The notes: generated by a model from the letters alone, not told the origin. 64,000 bases of DNA from Candidatus Peregrinibacteria bacterium (GCA_016932505.1 JAFGCT010000023.1:1-64000); one strand, 5' to 3'; shown: positions 25,025 through 34,762, numbered from the stretch's first letter. Program-made: numbers and translations.

Positions 25025-25674
25025 TGTTACCTACTGTAGCAGAATCATTGGTTGAAAGAGTAAGAAGAGCGCCAGGACAAGCAAAAGAAGCTGTGTTAGG
25101 TACTCTAAAAGGTTGTTTTGATGCAGTAAAAGGCTCTGATTCTATTAGAGGAGAAATTGGAAAAACCGCTGGAATGGCACTAAAAACTCCTTTAGAAACT
25201 GGTGCTGGAGTTCTAAGTGCCGGAAAAACACTTTTACAAAAACATCCATATCAGGCTACAAAAGAAATAGCAGGTACTTTTATTGAAACAACAAAAAATA
25301 TCGCAAAACTTGGCGTATCACCAATTTCCGGAGCATCTACCGTTGCAAGATCGGGAATTAGAACATGTGGAAAAATATTAAAATCACCAGGAGCTCTTGC
25401 ATTCGGTGCATTTCACACCGCCCAACGTATAAATGAAAGGCTATTTTTATTAGGAGAACAATTTGATAAATGGAATAAAGAGGGTGTAGAAGAAAAGCCA
25501 CCCACAGATGTTAAAGCACAAGTTGAAGGTAAACCTAAAATAAGCAAAAAAGAAAAACTCGCAAACCTGATGTCAATTCCTGTAGAAAATTCTGATACAG
25601 AACAACCTGCACAACCCGAAGAACAAATTCCTGCAGCAGAAACACCAAAAGAAGAAATAAAACAAGCCGCCTAA
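25024..25674 (+). CDS. Hypothetical 216-residue Ala/Lys-rich protein
   Basis: The start overlaps the previous stop (TAATG). The N-terminal half has repeated small-residue helical stretches (GMALKTPLETGAGVLSAGK, ISGASTVARSGIRTCGK). These could be amphipathic, perhaps membrane-associating. The C-terminal 70 residues are a low-complexity Glu/Pro/Lys tail ending EEIKQAA. Coupling to the helical partner suggests a complex. No enzyme motif is visible and the function is unknown. Confidence 0.55.
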   Translation: MLPTVAESLVERVRRAPGQAKEAVLGTLKGCFDAVKGSDSIRGEIGKTAGMALKTPLETGAGVLSAGKTLLQKHPYQATKEIAGTFIETTKNIAKLGVSPISGASTVARSGIRTCGKILKSPGALAFGAFHTAQRINERLFLLGEQFDKWNKEGVEEKPPTDVKAQVEGKPKISKKEKLANLMSIPVENSDTEQPAQPEEQIPAAETPKEEIKQAA

Positions 25675-25687
25675 ACAAAACCACACG

Positions 25688-25722
25688 TAGTAAATCCACG
25701 CGACGAAGGAGTAGGATTTACC
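25688..25722. terminator. Hairpin between convergent genes
   Basis: GTAAATCC pairs with GGATTTAC across about 16 nt. It lies between the ends of the unknown cluster and dacA. It lacks a T-run, so termination is only a guess. Confidence 0.35.
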
Positions 25723-26611
25723 ACTCAAACGATCGAAAAACCCAATCAATCATACTTTTGTTTTCCTGAAAACGACTTGGACTATTTAGCAAAACAGTAA
25801 TTATTTCATTCCCATATTCATTACGAGCTAGGTTAATTAGGCTTTCACCGGCATTTTCTGTAGTACCTGTTTTAACTCCCTGAATATCTAAATAACTATC
25901 AAGAAGATAATTTGTACTTAAAAATTCATGCTTAATGTTGCCGTCAGTTGATTCAATTGTTGCCCCTTTCATTTTTACGATATTTCTAAATGTCTTATTT
26001 CTAAGGGCATATTTAGTAAGAATTGCCAGGTCAAATGCACTGGAATAGTGCCCATCTGCATCAACCCCTACTGGATTTACAAAATGTGTATCTTTTAGAT
26101 TCAATGCTTTTGCCCTCTCATTCATTTCATTCACAAAAGCCTCGACCGAACCACTGTGATATTTTGCTAAAGCGTATGCAGTATCACCGGCAGATCGAAC
26201 AAGTAATGAAATCATAAGATTACCGACGGTAATTTTTTCACCATTCCTAAGCCATATACGAACACCTAAAACATCTTCACCAAGATTTCCATAATTCTCA
26301 TCAATTGTAACAATTTCATCCAAATCGTGAGATTCCAGTATTATAATTGCAGTCATTATTTTTGTAAGACTAGCCATTGGTAATTGTTCTCTGGCATTTT
26401 TTTCAAAAAGCACAATTCCAGAATCCAAATCCATCGCAATCGCAGCAATTGCTCCGATTTTAGGTTCAATAGCATCATTGTTTATTAAAGGCACTGGGTT
26501 AACATCCAAAAGTGCAACAGGATTAAACTCAGAAGTCGGATCTTCCGCCGGCATAATAGTGCCGGAACTTAAATTCGCCAGTAATAGTAAACTTATTAAA
26601 CTTCTGAACAT
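25718..26611 (-). CDS. dacA: D-alanyl-D-alanine carboxypeptidase (PBP5/S11 family)
   Basis: It trims the terminal D-Ala from peptidoglycan stem peptides outside the cytoplasmic membrane. The three active-site motifs are present: SLTKIMTA (SxxK), SAGDTAY (in the SxN position) and KTGTTENAGES (KTG). An N-terminal hydrophobic segment (SLISLLLLANLSSG) acts as signal. At 297 residues it is short: the family's C-terminal beta domain and amphipathic anchor appear to be missing, so it may be a minimal S11 enzyme. It is 30-70 bp from ftsQ on the same strand and probably shares its transcript. Confidence 0.9.
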   Translation of the reverse strand: MFRSLISLLLLANLSSGTIMPAEDPTSEFNPVALLDVNPVPLINNDAIEPKIGAIAAIAMDLDSGIVLFEKNAREQLPMASLTKIMTAIIILESHDLDEIVTIDENYGNLGEDVLGVRIWLRNGEKITVGNLMISLLVRSAGDTAYALAKYHSGSVEAFVNEMNERAKALNLKDTHFVNPVGVDADGHYSSAFDLAILTKYALRNKTFRNIVKMKGATIESTDGNIKHEFLSTNYLLDSYLDIQGVKTGTTENAGESLINLARNEYGNEIITVLLNSPSRFQENKSMIDWVFRSFEW

Positions 26612-26683
26612 GTTTCGTATAATAATTCGTATTGGGAATCGTATGAATCCATCCGAGCTCCGATTCGATCCTCTATCCGAATT

Positions 26684-27685
26684 TTATTTAGGTGGATTAC
26701 AATTAGACCTCAGGGGACAATATATTACCTTTTCTTTAACTCTTAAATCAATATAAGCGAGTTCCTCCTTGTTAAGCTCAGCTGCTTCATAAATAGTACT
26801 AAGCTTATCTATTTGCTCCTTGAAATCTTTTTCAACTGTTATCCAAATAACAAAACCCGCATCTGTTTTTAAATGGACTTCTCTTGCTATTGGCAAATAT
26901 TCAACTCCAACTATTTCCATTTTAAATAAATTGGAAAAATACTTTATAGAATCAAGAATATAATTCATCTTTTCCTCGGGCACAATAACTTGCCTATCCT
27001 CAATTGGCTGAGAAAGACCCGTAAGAACTATTGTCATCAATTCCAAATCCTGCTCTTTGTCAAAAATTGCTTGTCCTATTTCGTTTATAAGGCATTTTTG
27101 CTCAATGGGTTCAATTTCCTTTTCTGACGATTCGTCTTCATCAAGAACAAATGATTCTTTTAGAGCTTGTTTTATTAAATCATCTGCCTCTTCATCAGGC
27201 ATTGGTTCAACCTCTGGCAATACATAATATGCTCTAATATTTGCAACTATTGGATGACTTTTTAAATCAATTTTTAAAGTGTCCGGTAAAACTTTCTTTA
27301 CATGTACAGAGGCAAATTCAGGAAAGTTTTTTTGTATTTTATCTACTATCTTTCTTCTCTGAAAAAACAAAATATTATTGCCGATATATTCATTGAGCTG
27401 ATTAGATATTTGTGCGGTATCAATATGAAAATCCTGCCTTAAAACTTCTATATGCAAAATTGAAAAATAACTCGAAAATATCATTACCAAAACCATAAAA
27501 ACAATGAACAAACCGGCAATTGCATAATAAAAAGTATTCTTAAATATGCGAGAAACTCGATTTTTAATATTACTCGTCATTGGCCTACGGGTCACCCTTT
27601 TAACCGTTTGTCTCCTAGGCTGAGTATACCAACGTGATTTAGTTGGGTAATAAAGCCTTTTTGGAGATTTTTTTCTTCTAAACAT
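26684..27685 (-). CDS. ftsQ: FtsQ-like cell division protein with POTRA domain
   Basis: The 333-residue product has a very basic cytoplasmic tail (MFRRKKSPKRLYY...), one membrane segment (about 55-75, YYAIAGLFIVFMVLVMIFSS), then a POTRA-like domain (ILHIEVLRQDFHIDTAQI...ILFFQRRKI) and FtsQ beta-strand region (KVLPDTLKIDLKSHPIVANIRA). FtsQ bridges early and late divisome proteins. An acidic insert (DEEADDLIKQAL...DEDESSEKEIEP, about 175-205) is unusual. It precedes dacA, and the neighbouring murC, FtsB-like and M23 genes support a cell-wall context. Sequence identity in this family is low, so the call rests on architecture. Confidence 0.75.
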   Translation of the reverse strand: MFRRKKSPKRLYYPTKSRWYTQPRRQTVKRVTRRPMTSNIKNRVSRIFKNTFYYAIAGLFIVFMVLVMIFSSYFSILHIEVLRQDFHIDTAQISNQLNEYIGNNILFFQRRKIVDKIQKNFPEFASVHVKKVLPDTLKIDLKSHPIVANIRAYYVLPEVEPMPDEEADDLIKQALKESFVLDEDESSEKEIEPIEQKCLINEIGQAIFDKEQDLELMTIVLTGLSQPIEDRQVIVPEEKMNYILDSIKYFSNLFKMEIVGVEYLPIAREVHLKTDAGFVIWITVEKDFKEQIDKLSTIYEAAELNKEELAYIDLRVKEKVIYCPLRSNCNPPK

Positions 27686-27799
27686 ACGTTCTGTTTTCTT
27701 TACGACTATATTACTGATTACATTCAGATGTGTCCACTTAGTCGAAATTTATAAGCAATAATACCAAAATATAAATCTATTTTATAATTAAAAAATTAT

Positions 27800-27955
27800 T
27801 AATTCTTTAGATTTTAGAAATTAAGTTTTAGAAATTAGGATTTAGAAATTAGGATTTAGAAATTAGGATTTAGAAATTAAGTTTTAGAAATTAAGTTTTA
27901 GAAATTAAGTTTTAGAAATTAGGATTTAGAAATTAGGGTTTAGAAATTAGAAATT
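27800..27955. repeat. Tandem repeat array before the epimerase gene
   Basis: At least eight units of 13-15 bp (tttagaaattagga and tttagaaattaag variants) fill the gap between ftsQ and the epimerase, a region of about 300 bp with no gene. It resembles the tandem arrays seen before other starts. Confidence 0.85.
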
Positions 27956-27991
27956 ATGTTGTATCTTAATTCAGCAATATAATTAAACAAT

Positions 27992-28954
27992 ATGGAACGA
28001 ATTTTAGTAACTGGCGGAGCAGGCTTTATTGGCTCAAATTTCTGCAATATTAATAAGAACAAATTCGATGTTACCGCTTTAGATAATTTGTTTTTAGGAG
28101 ACGAAAAAAATCTAGATGAAGATGTTAAATTTGTTAAAGGAGATGCTTGTAACGCAGATGATTTAAACAAAGTTGGACCAGTTGATTATGTGGTGCATCT
28201 TGCAGGTACTTCTTCCGCACCTATGTTTATGGATGATGGATTTGTAAACGGGTATGTGAATTCGATTCAATCATTCGTAACCGTACTGGATTGGGCAAGA
28301 AAAAATGGAGTAAAAAGAGTGCTTTATGCTTCAACTTCATCTCTTTACGGCAACAATCCGTTACCACTTATGGAAACTCAGGAAGTAACACCTATTAATC
28401 ATTATGCTGTAACAAAAAGAATGTATGAATACTGTGCCAAGTGTTATAACAAGGTTTATCCGGAAATGGATATAATTGGTTTTAGATTTATGAGTGTTTA
28501 CGGACCAAACGAAGAGGCAAAAGGTAAATTCGCCAATTTAATTTCTCAATTCTGTTGGGATTTTGCACGAAAAAGAGTACCTGTTATTTACGGTAATGGC
28601 TCACAAACACGTGATTTTACAAATGTAAGAGACGTTGTTCAAGGGCTAACCCTGGCAATAGAATCTGACAAAAAACTTGGTGCTGACGTGTTTAATATTG
28701 GCACTGGTTACTCAGTTTCCGTTCAGGAAATAGCAAATGAACTAGAAAAAGCTTTTGATAATGGAATTAAAGCAAAAAATATTCCAAACCCAGTAAAAGA
28801 AGACTATGTAAAAGGCCAACATGCGGATATTTCAAAAATAAAAACCACGCTTGGTTACGAGCCAAAAGTTAAATTAGCAGATGGAATAAAGGAACAAGTT
28901 GAAAACTTGAGGATGGAAAGAATAAGAGGAACTAGCTCAGATGAATTGCGATAA
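27992..28954 (+). CDS. NAD-dependent sugar-nucleotide epimerase/dehydratase (extended SDR)
   Basis: The 320-residue protein is an extended short-chain dehydrogenase. The NAD loop is TGGAGFIGSNF near the N terminus, the active site is YAVTKRMYEY (YxxxK) preceded by ASTSSLYG, and RDFTNVRDVVQGLTLAIE is typical of UDP-sugar epimerases. It probably acts on a nucleotide sugar for surface glycans. The substrate (UDP-Glc, UDP-GlcA or a dTDP-sugar) cannot be told from sequence alone. It is monocistronic and convergent with the transglutaminase-like gene. Confidence 0.85.
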   Translation: MERILVTGGAGFIGSNFCNINKNKFDVTALDNLFLGDEKNLDEDVKFVKGDACNADDLNKVGPVDYVVHLAGTSSAPMFMDDGFVNGYVNSIQSFVTVLDWARKNGVKRVLYASTSSLYGNNPLPLMETQEVTPINHYAVTKRMYEYCAKCYNKVYPEMDIIGFRFMSVYGPNEEAKGKFANLISQFCWDFARKRVPVIYGNGSQTRDFTNVRDVVQGLTLAIESDKKLGADVFNIGTGYSVSVQEIANELEKAFDNGIKAKNIPNPVKEDYVKGQHADISKIKTTLGYEPKVKLADGIKEQVENLRMERIRGTSSDELR

Positions 28955-29015
28955 ATATCCTAAAAAACTTTCCTTTTATATTATTCTATTTAAAAAGGTT
29001 ACCTTTAACAAACAA

Positions 29016-31139
29016 TTATACTGTTTTATCCATTTGCCCTTCAATTGCTCGACTCGCATATTTCACTTTAGGAATAGGGAAATCGCATTTTTTTAAACGA
29101 GCATACACCTGTTTATAATCTTGATTATCACCAAATAAATCCGCACTGACAACACACAGCTTATCCCATAAATTTTGCAAATATTCTTTTACCTTTGTAA
29201 ATTTAAGATTGTATTCTGATTCAATGGTTGCCCTGTTAATAGGATCAAGCATAGCATTATATACACCAAACAAAGACTTTGTCGCTTCATTTACAACATT
29301 TACTTCACCCTCCCAAGTACTTGGATCAAGGAAAAAAGGTCTATTTTGTTTTGCCAATTGAATTGAATTATCAATACGAACAAATCTAGCTAATTTATTT
29401 CTGTAACCTTCAGTGTTTTTATTACTAAAATCCAAAGCAATCGCAAGATTAACGACCGCCCTTCTTAACTCAGTTGTATCAACAGCACCGTCTAATCCAT
29501 ATATCGACTCAATTTTTAATTGCAGAGAATACATAGATTTTACAGTTGGTTTTGCGCCCCCCTCCTTAATTAATTTAGTCATCTCGTTAATACTTTTAAC
29601 CATTGTCTTAACTAGCTGCTCAGGATTTTTATTTAATTCCAATATAGTTAAATTTATTCTCTCTGGCGTAAAATTGACCCTTTTGCCATTTGCACCTTTC
29701 TGTGAATCCTGAGAACCCCAGTTAGGATCTAAATGCATAACTCCAATTTCACCATTTTTACCAGCCACACTCATTTGAACCCAAGCATGCTCTTTTTGTA
29801 ATCCAGGCGTAGCCGCTTTACCTTCAAACGTTTCTGCAGCTGTAGTTTTAATATGCACTCCTTTTATTTTTAATGCCTTCATATATCCCTCGAAAATTTG
29901 AGCTGAATTTCTGCATACAATTGGTTCATTATTTTTTGAAAGCTCCATAATTGACATGGCATCTGCATTTATATCATTTGGATCATTCATATTCATGGGC
30001 TTCAATTTAGCCACAATTCTATTGCCAAATTTTACCTTCATTAAATATTGAACAAACATAACTGCCTCATTTGGCTTCAAATTTGAAAAATCACTCTCAA
30101 TACCCATTTCTCTTAATATTTTTTCATGTTTTTTAAATTGTTTTTTTAGATATGCATTTAATTTATTCAAACTGGGGTCTTCTTTTAAGGTACTGATCAT
30201 ATTAATAGTTTGCCCCTTAGCTGTATTGGATATATTGTCTTTATCCATTTCTTTTGCTAGTTCCTCGGGAAAATCAACAGTTTCCGTTCTAGACATTGTC
30301 TGGAAGTCAGTTGCAGCCAAGCTGAAATTTTTACCCCCAACAGAAACATCTGTTCTTGATAATGCAACAGTAGCTGGATCTAATTGTTCAGCCTCAGCAT
30401 GCTCTCTTGAAACATCAAAAGCTTCATTATTTGCCATCGATATTTTAAATCCTTCTTTGATTGAATCACCCTGATGAACAACTGCTCTAACAGCTAAATT
30501 ATCAGGTGTTTGATAAACATAATTATCGCCAGCCTTTTTCAACACATAATAATCGCCATCTTTAATTGCATTTTTTGGTATCCGTCTTTTTGTTGCCGAC
30601 CTTTTTGATTCGTTGATTTTAATTTTTAAAGTATGACTTGTGAACATATCCCCTAGTCCAACCTTATTTTCTAACTCCTGAAAACCTCGAAAATTAACCT
30701 CACCGGAATTCTTATCCCAACAATAGCTTTTAATTTGGTTTTTAAAATACCCACTATTTTTATTTTTTGGATTATTTAAACCATTCACTATTCTTAACCA
30801 TCTCGGAGTTGTTCTTTCTTTAATAGCATTAATCAGTGAATCAATTTCTTCTAAATCAACCTTGTCCAAAAAATGATCTCTCAAAAGCTTATTTACTCTA
30901 TTTTGATACATTGTTGCATCTTCCTTACTTAACTTTTGGGTATTCATTGCATCGTAAAATTTGTTCAAAGCATCTTGTGATTTTTCATCCAAATTTATTG
31001 ATTCGGTAACTTCCTGATTTTCATCTGATTCATTAAATTCATCAAAAACAGGCCCAGGTGCTACTTCAGGACTCATATAAACAAGCCTATTGCTAGTGAA
31101 AGAAAATCCCCTATGATTGTTATTTAGTAAAAATATCAT
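29016..31139 (-). CDS. Large protein with transglutaminase-like Cys-His-Asp domain
   Basis: The 707-residue product has a transglutaminase-like core. The segment EPIVCRNSAQIFEGYMKAL supplies Cys409, KEHAWVQM gives His451 and MHLDPNWG gives Asp471, in the order and spacing of the family's catalytic triad. Such enzymes can be peptidases, amidases or cross-linkers. The N-terminal 370 residues are mainly helical and charged, and the C-terminal 200 are helical; neither is recognised. There is no obvious signal peptide. Its ATG overlaps the stop of the upstream gene (TAATG), implying translational coupling and probably a complex. A role in modifying or cleaving peptides or the wall is only inference. 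Confidence 0.6.
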   Translation of the reverse strand: MIFLLNNNHRGFSFTSNRLVYMSPEVAPGPVFDEFNESDENQEVTESINLDEKSQDALNKFYDAMNTQKLSKEDATMYQNRVNKLLRDHFLDKVDLEEIDSLINAIKERTTPRWLRIVNGLNNPKNKNSGYFKNQIKSYCWDKNSGEVNFRGFQELENKVGLGDMFTSHTLKIKINESKRSATKRRIPKNAIKDGDYYVLKKAGDNYVYQTPDNLAVRAVVHQGDSIKEGFKISMANNEAFDVSREHAEAEQLDPATVALSRTDVSVGGKNFSLAATDFQTMSRTETVDFPEELAKEMDKDNISNTAKGQTINMISTLKEDPSLNKLNAYLKKQFKKHEKILREMGIESDFSNLKPNEAVMFVQYLMKVKFGNRIVAKLKPMNMNDPNDINADAMSIMELSKNNEPIVCRNSAQIFEGYMKALKIKGVHIKTTAAETFEGKAATPGLQKEHAWVQMSVAGKNGEIGVMHLDPNWGSQDSQKGANGKRVNFTPERINLTILELNKNPEQLVKTMVKSINEMTKLIKEGGAKPTVKSMYSLQLKIESIYGLDGAVDTTELRRAVVNLAIALDFSNKNTEGYRNKLARFVRIDNSIQLAKQNRPFFLDPSTWEGEVNVVNEATKSLFGVYNAMLDPINRATIESEYNLKFTKVKEYLQNLWDKLCVVSADLFGDNQDYKQVYARLKKCDFPIPKVKYASRAIEGQMDKTV

Positions 31140-31462
31140 TAATCCAGGGAATTAATTTCATTTTCCAAAACCTTTAACTCTGATTTATCCTTTGTTTCTG
31201 ATTCTTTTTCTTCCGTAGCTAATTTTTCTCCTTTTAAAGTTTTCGTCATAAATATAAAGTCTTTATATTTTTGTTCATCAGAAGTAAGCACTTTTTTCAA
31301 AGCGAAATCCTTTTTAGATTCTAAATTCTGAAGCATTTTTAATACTTCTCTTTTTTCAGCTTCATCTACCCCTGAAATGTAATTGATTATTTCAGTCTTT
31401 AAATCTAAATCTATAAATACTGAATCTCTAACCAATGAGTGTATTTTTTGATCTATATCCAT
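31139..31462 (-). CDS. Small helical protein coupled to the transglutaminase-like gene
   Basis: About 107 residues from MDIDQKIHSLV; the track start 10 codons earlier adds a hydrophobic stretch (MVEYIDIILF) that overlaps the promoter. TATAAT lies 8 bp before this ATG, consistent with a leaderless message. The product is helical with a charged Lys/Glu tail (KLATEEKESETKDK). The stop overlaps the next start by one base, as in the 24.7-25.0 kb pair. No family is recognised. Confidence 0.55.
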   Translation of the reverse strand: MDIDQKIHSLVRDSVFIDLDLKTEIINYISGVDEAEKREVLKMLQNLESKKDFALKKVLTSDEQKYKDFIFMTKTLKGEKLATEEKESETKDKSELKVLENEINSLD

Positions 31463-31737
31463 AAATAAAATTATATCTATATATTCTACCATAAAATTAG
31501 ATAATTTTCAATAGATAATGGCTTAATGAAAAGCAAAAATCATAAACAGACTTTTTATTATCAATATTAAAAATTACCTCTCCAAATATAATAAAAAACT
31601 ATTTGATGGTTTATTCTCTAATAATTTTATAAAAACTATAGACAAGCTTTCTAGTTACAATCTCAATAGCCACTTCCAAATAAGTATTTTTTTTGATACA
31701 TTAATTTTGTAACAAAATATTAACTAATCAAAAAAAC

Positions 31738-32658
31738 ATGGCACTTACTATTGCAATTATCCTTGCTCTCGCATTATTTGTAATGATGACCTACAACAGT
31801 ATGGTTACTTTGCGCAATCGCGTAAAAGAAGCTTGGTCCGATATCGACGTTCAATTAAAACGCAGATATAACTTAATTCCTAACATAGTAGAAACTGTTA
31901 AGGGTTATGCTACTCACGAAGAAAGTGTTCTTACACAAGTAACAGAAGCACGTTCACAAGCTATTAACGCAACTAATGTAAAAGATCAAGGACAGGCGGA
32001 AAACATGCTATCTGGTGCATTAAAATCATTATTTGCAGTTGCAGAAAATTACCCTGACTTAAAAGCAAATGAAAACTTTTTACAACTACAAAATGAATTA
32101 GTTGATACAGAAGATAAGATTCAATCATCACGTCGTTTCTATAACGGAGTAGTAAGAGACTTCAATACAAAGATTCAGCAATTCCCTGCTTCAATTATTG
32201 CGGGTATGTTTAAATTTATGGCTGAAGAATTCTTTGAAATTGAAAATGATGAAGAAAAGAAAAACGTAAAAGTAGATTTTAATAAAGAAGCACCAGCTAC
32301 CCCTGCTCCAGTAGCTGTAACTCCAACTGAGCCAACCCCAGAAACACCAACTGAGCCAACCCCAGAAACACCAGCTGAACCAACTCCTGAAACTCCTGCA
32401 GAACCAACTCCTGAAGCTCCAAAAGAAGAACCTGTAGCTGAGACTCCTACTGAAACACCAACTGAACCAACTCCAGAGACACCTGCAGAACCAACTCCTG
32501 AAGCTCCAAAAGAAGAACCTGTAGCTGAGACTCCTGCTGAGACAACGCCTGAGGCTCCAAAAGAAGAACCTGTAGCTGAGACTCCTGCTGAACCAGCTCC
32601 AGAGACTCCAACTGAACCAACACCTGAAACTCCTACTGAGGAAAAACCTCAACAATAA
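31738..32658 (+). CDS. lemA: LemA family protein with Pro/Thr/Glu-rich repeat tail
   Basis: Residues 1-185 are LemA: an N-terminal membrane helix ([18 protein letters not shown]), then [53 protein letters not shown] and [14 protein letters not shown]-like segments, all close to the family consensus. LemA function is poorly defined; it is membrane-bound with a four-helix bundle. The remaining 120 residues are tandem [13 protein letters not shown] repeats, which standard LemA lacks. The orientation is probably N-out, so the tail may lie outside or span the wall. A strong terminator follows. Confidence 0.85.
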   Translation: MALTIAIILALALFVMMTYNSMVTLRNRVKEAWSDIDVQLKRRYNLIPNIVETVKGYATHEESVLTQVTEARSQAINATNVKDQGQAENMLSGALKSLFAVAENYPDLKANENFLQLQNELVDTEDKIQSSRRFYNGVVRDFNTKIQQFPASIIAGMFKFMAEEFFEIENDEEKKNVKVDFNKEAPATPAPVAVTPTEPTPETPTEPTPETPAEPTPETPAEPTPEAPKEEPVAETPTETPTEPTPETPAEPTPEAPKEEPVAETPAETTPEAPKEEPVAETPAEPAPETPTEPTPETPTEEKPQQ

Positions 32659-32670
32659 ATCAAAAAACAA

Positions 32671-32702
32671 AACGGACGAAAGCCCAGCTATCGTCCGTTT
32701 TT
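32671..32702 (+). terminator. Intrinsic terminator after lemA
   Basis: AACGGACGA pairs with TCGTCCGTT around an 11-nt loop and is followed by TTTTT. It separates lemA from fba. Confidence 0.85.
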
Positions 32703-32745
32703 ATATATAGCAATTCATAATTTTTAATTTCTAATTAAATAAAGT

Positions 32746-33672
32746 ATGCTTGTAGATAGTAAAAAGATGTTTGAAGACGCTTACAAAGGCGGATATGCCA
32801 TCGGCGCTTTCAATGTAAACAACATGGAAATTATACAGGGGATAATAGGAGGATGTGCTGAAAAAAAGAGCCCAGTAATAATTCAGGTTTCTGCCGGAGC
32901 ACGTAAATATGCCAATCCGATTTACCTTCGAAAACTAATTGAAGCTGCTGTCGAAGAACATCCAGAAGTTCCAATTTGTATGCATTTAGACCATGGTGCT
33001 GATTTCGACATTTGTAAGCAATGTGTAGATATGGGATTTACTTCTGTAATGATTGATGGTTCACATTATGATTTTGAAGAAAATATTAGAGTTACTAAAG
33101 AAGTTGTAGATTATGCACATAGCAAAGGAGTTGTTGTAGAGGCAGAACTTGGTAAATTAGAAGGCGTTGAAGACGAGGTAAAAGTCGCTTCAGGAGAAGG
33201 TTCTTACACCGACCCTGATCAGGCAGTTGAATTTGTAGAACGAACAGGTTGCGATTCTTTGGCAATTTCTATTGGTACTAGCCACGGAGCGTTTAAGTTT
33301 AAAGGTGACCCAAAATTGGATTTTGAGAGATTAGATATTATAACAAAAAAATTATCCGGATTTCCGCTCGTTTTACACGGCGCATCTACAGTTATTCAGG
33401 AATTTGTAGATAAGTGCAATCAATACGGTGGAGATATTCCAGGTGCAAAAGGTGTACCAGAAGAAATGATTTCTCAGGCAGTAAAATCTGGAGTGTGCAA
33501 AGTAAATATTGATACTGATTTAAGACTCGCAATGACAGCTGAAATAAGAAAAGCTTTCCACGATAACCCAGGTAACTTTGACCCAAGAGGCTACCTTAAG
33601 CCAGCACGTACAGCCATACAAGAAATGGTAATGCATAAGTTGGATATTTTAGGCAATATAAACCGTATTTAA
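32746..33672 (+). CDS. fba: Class II fructose-bisphosphate aldolase
   Basis: It cleaves fructose-1,6-bisphosphate to DHAP and glyceraldehyde-3-phosphate using zinc. The 308-residue protein shows YAIGAFNVNNMEI, the zinc-binding LDHGADFDICKQC, VEAELGKLEGVED and ISIGTSHGAFKF, and LVLHGAST, all typical of class II aldolase. It heads a plus-strand run, followed by gap and pfk. A short inverted AT repeat separates fba and gap. Confidence 0.95.
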   Translation: MLVDSKKMFEDAYKGGYAIGAFNVNNMEIIQGIIGGCAEKKSPVIIQVSAGARKYANPIYLRKLIEAAVEEHPEVPICMHLDHGADFDICKQCVDMGFTSVMIDGSHYDFEENIRVTKEVVDYAHSKGVVVEAELGKLEGVEDEVKVASGEGSYTDPDQAVEFVERTGCDSLAISIGTSHGAFKFKGDPKLDFERLDIITKKLSGFPLVLHGASTVIQEFVDKCNQYGGDIPGAKGVPEEMISQAVKSGVCKVNIDTDLRLAMTAEIRKAFHDNPGNFDPRGYLKPARTAIQEMVMHKLDILGNINRI

Positions 33673-33675
33673 ATT

Positions 33676-33737
33676 GTGATTTTTGATTTCTGGTTTGTGA
33701 TTTAATTCACAAATCTCAAATCTCAAATCACAAATAT
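33676..33737. repeat. Short inverted AT-rich repeat between fba and gap
   Basis: Repeats of ttgtgattt/ttgatttctg face aaatctcaaatcacaaa in the opposite sense. It resembles the aaatcac arrays near 6.1 and 13.5 kb. Confidence 0.5.
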
Positions 33738-33757
33738 AACTTAACCCTCCAAATGTT

Positions 33758-34762
33758 ATGAGAATAGGTTTAAACGGCTACGGCCGAATAGGACGAAACG
33801 TCCACCGCATACTACTAAATCATCCTGATATTGAAGTAGTTGCAATCAATGCAAGAAGTGAAGACAACGTTATGCGTGCTCACTTATTAAAATACGATTC
33901 TCTTCATGGCAAAATTCCAAATGAGATAATACCGAATGGAGATAAAATCACAGTTGATGGGAAACACATAAAATGCTTTTCAATAAAAGACGCTTCAGAA
34001 ATTCCATGGTCAGACGTTGGCGTAGATATTGTTCTTGAGTGTACAGGTAAAGCAAAAACATACGACATCGCCGCCAGACATCTTGCAGGTGGTGTAAAAA
34101 AAGTTCTTGTATCTGCACCAATGAAAGACGACACGCCTACTTTTGTTATTGGAGTTAACGAGCAGGACTTAAAAGCTGAATACAATGTAGTATCAAACGC
34201 TAGCTGTACAACAAACTGCATAGCTCCTCCAATTAAATTAATTCACGAAAAATGGGGAATTAAAAATGCCTCAGTTTCTTCAATTCACTCATTCACTCAT
34301 TCACAAAATCTATTGGATAATTCAGGTACTGATCTTCGCAGATGCCGCAGCGCCGTACAATCTGTTATTCCTACAACAACAGGCGCAGTTCGTGCAACAG
34401 CTCAAATTATTCCTGAACTTAAAGGTAGATTAGATGGTATGGCATATAGGGTTCCAATTGCAACTAGCTCGATTTGTGACATTGTTTTACATCTTGAAAA
34501 ACCAACTACTGCAAACGAAATAAATGAATTCTTCCGTGGTATTGCAAAAGATCCAAAATTTGACGATGTAATTGATGTAAGTGATGAACCTTTGGTTTCA
34601 ATAGACTACAAAACAAATCCTCATTCAAGTATTATTGATTTAGGATTAACACAAGTTACAGGTGATGGTACTTATGTAAAACTATTTGCATGGTATGATA
34701 ATGAATGGGGTTATGCTTGTAGACTTGTTAATATGATGGAATTACTTTCTAAAAACTTTTAA
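33758..34762 (+). CDS. gap: Glyceraldehyde-3-phosphate dehydrogenase, type I
   Basis: It oxidises glyceraldehyde-3-phosphate to 1,3-bisphosphoglycerate with NAD(P)+. At 334 residues the length is standard. The N-terminal motif is LNGYGRIGRNVHRIL. The active site is VSNASCTTNCIAPPIK with catalytic Cys, and SSIHSFTHSQNLLD and WYDNEWGYACRLV complete the family pattern. It follows fba by about 85 bp and precedes pfk by about 80 bp. pgk is absent from the window. Confidence 0.97.
   Translation: MRIGLNGYGRIGRNVHRILLNHPDIEVVAINARSEDNVMRAHLLKYDSLHGKIPNEIIPNGDKITVDGKHIKCFSIKDASEIPWSDVGVDIVLECTGKAKTYDIAARHLAGGVKKVLVSAPMKDDTPTFVIGVNEQDLKAEYNVVSNASCTTNCIAPPIKLIHEKWGIKNASVSSIHSFTHSQNLLDNSGTDLRRCRSAVQSVIPTTTGAVRATAQIIPELKGRLDGMAYRVPIATSSICDIVLHLEKPTTANEINEFFRGIAKDPKFDDVIDVSDEPLVSIDYKTNPHSSIIDLGLTQVTGDGTYVKLFAWYDNEWGYACRLVNMMELLSKNF

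Noticed and set aside
27800-27955. CRISPR-like array
   Set aside because: Contiguous 13-15-bp units with no unique spacers.
32191-32670. Minus-strand 159-residue ORF with Ser/Trp/Phe/Arg repeats
   Set aside because: Antisense translation of the LemA repeat tail.
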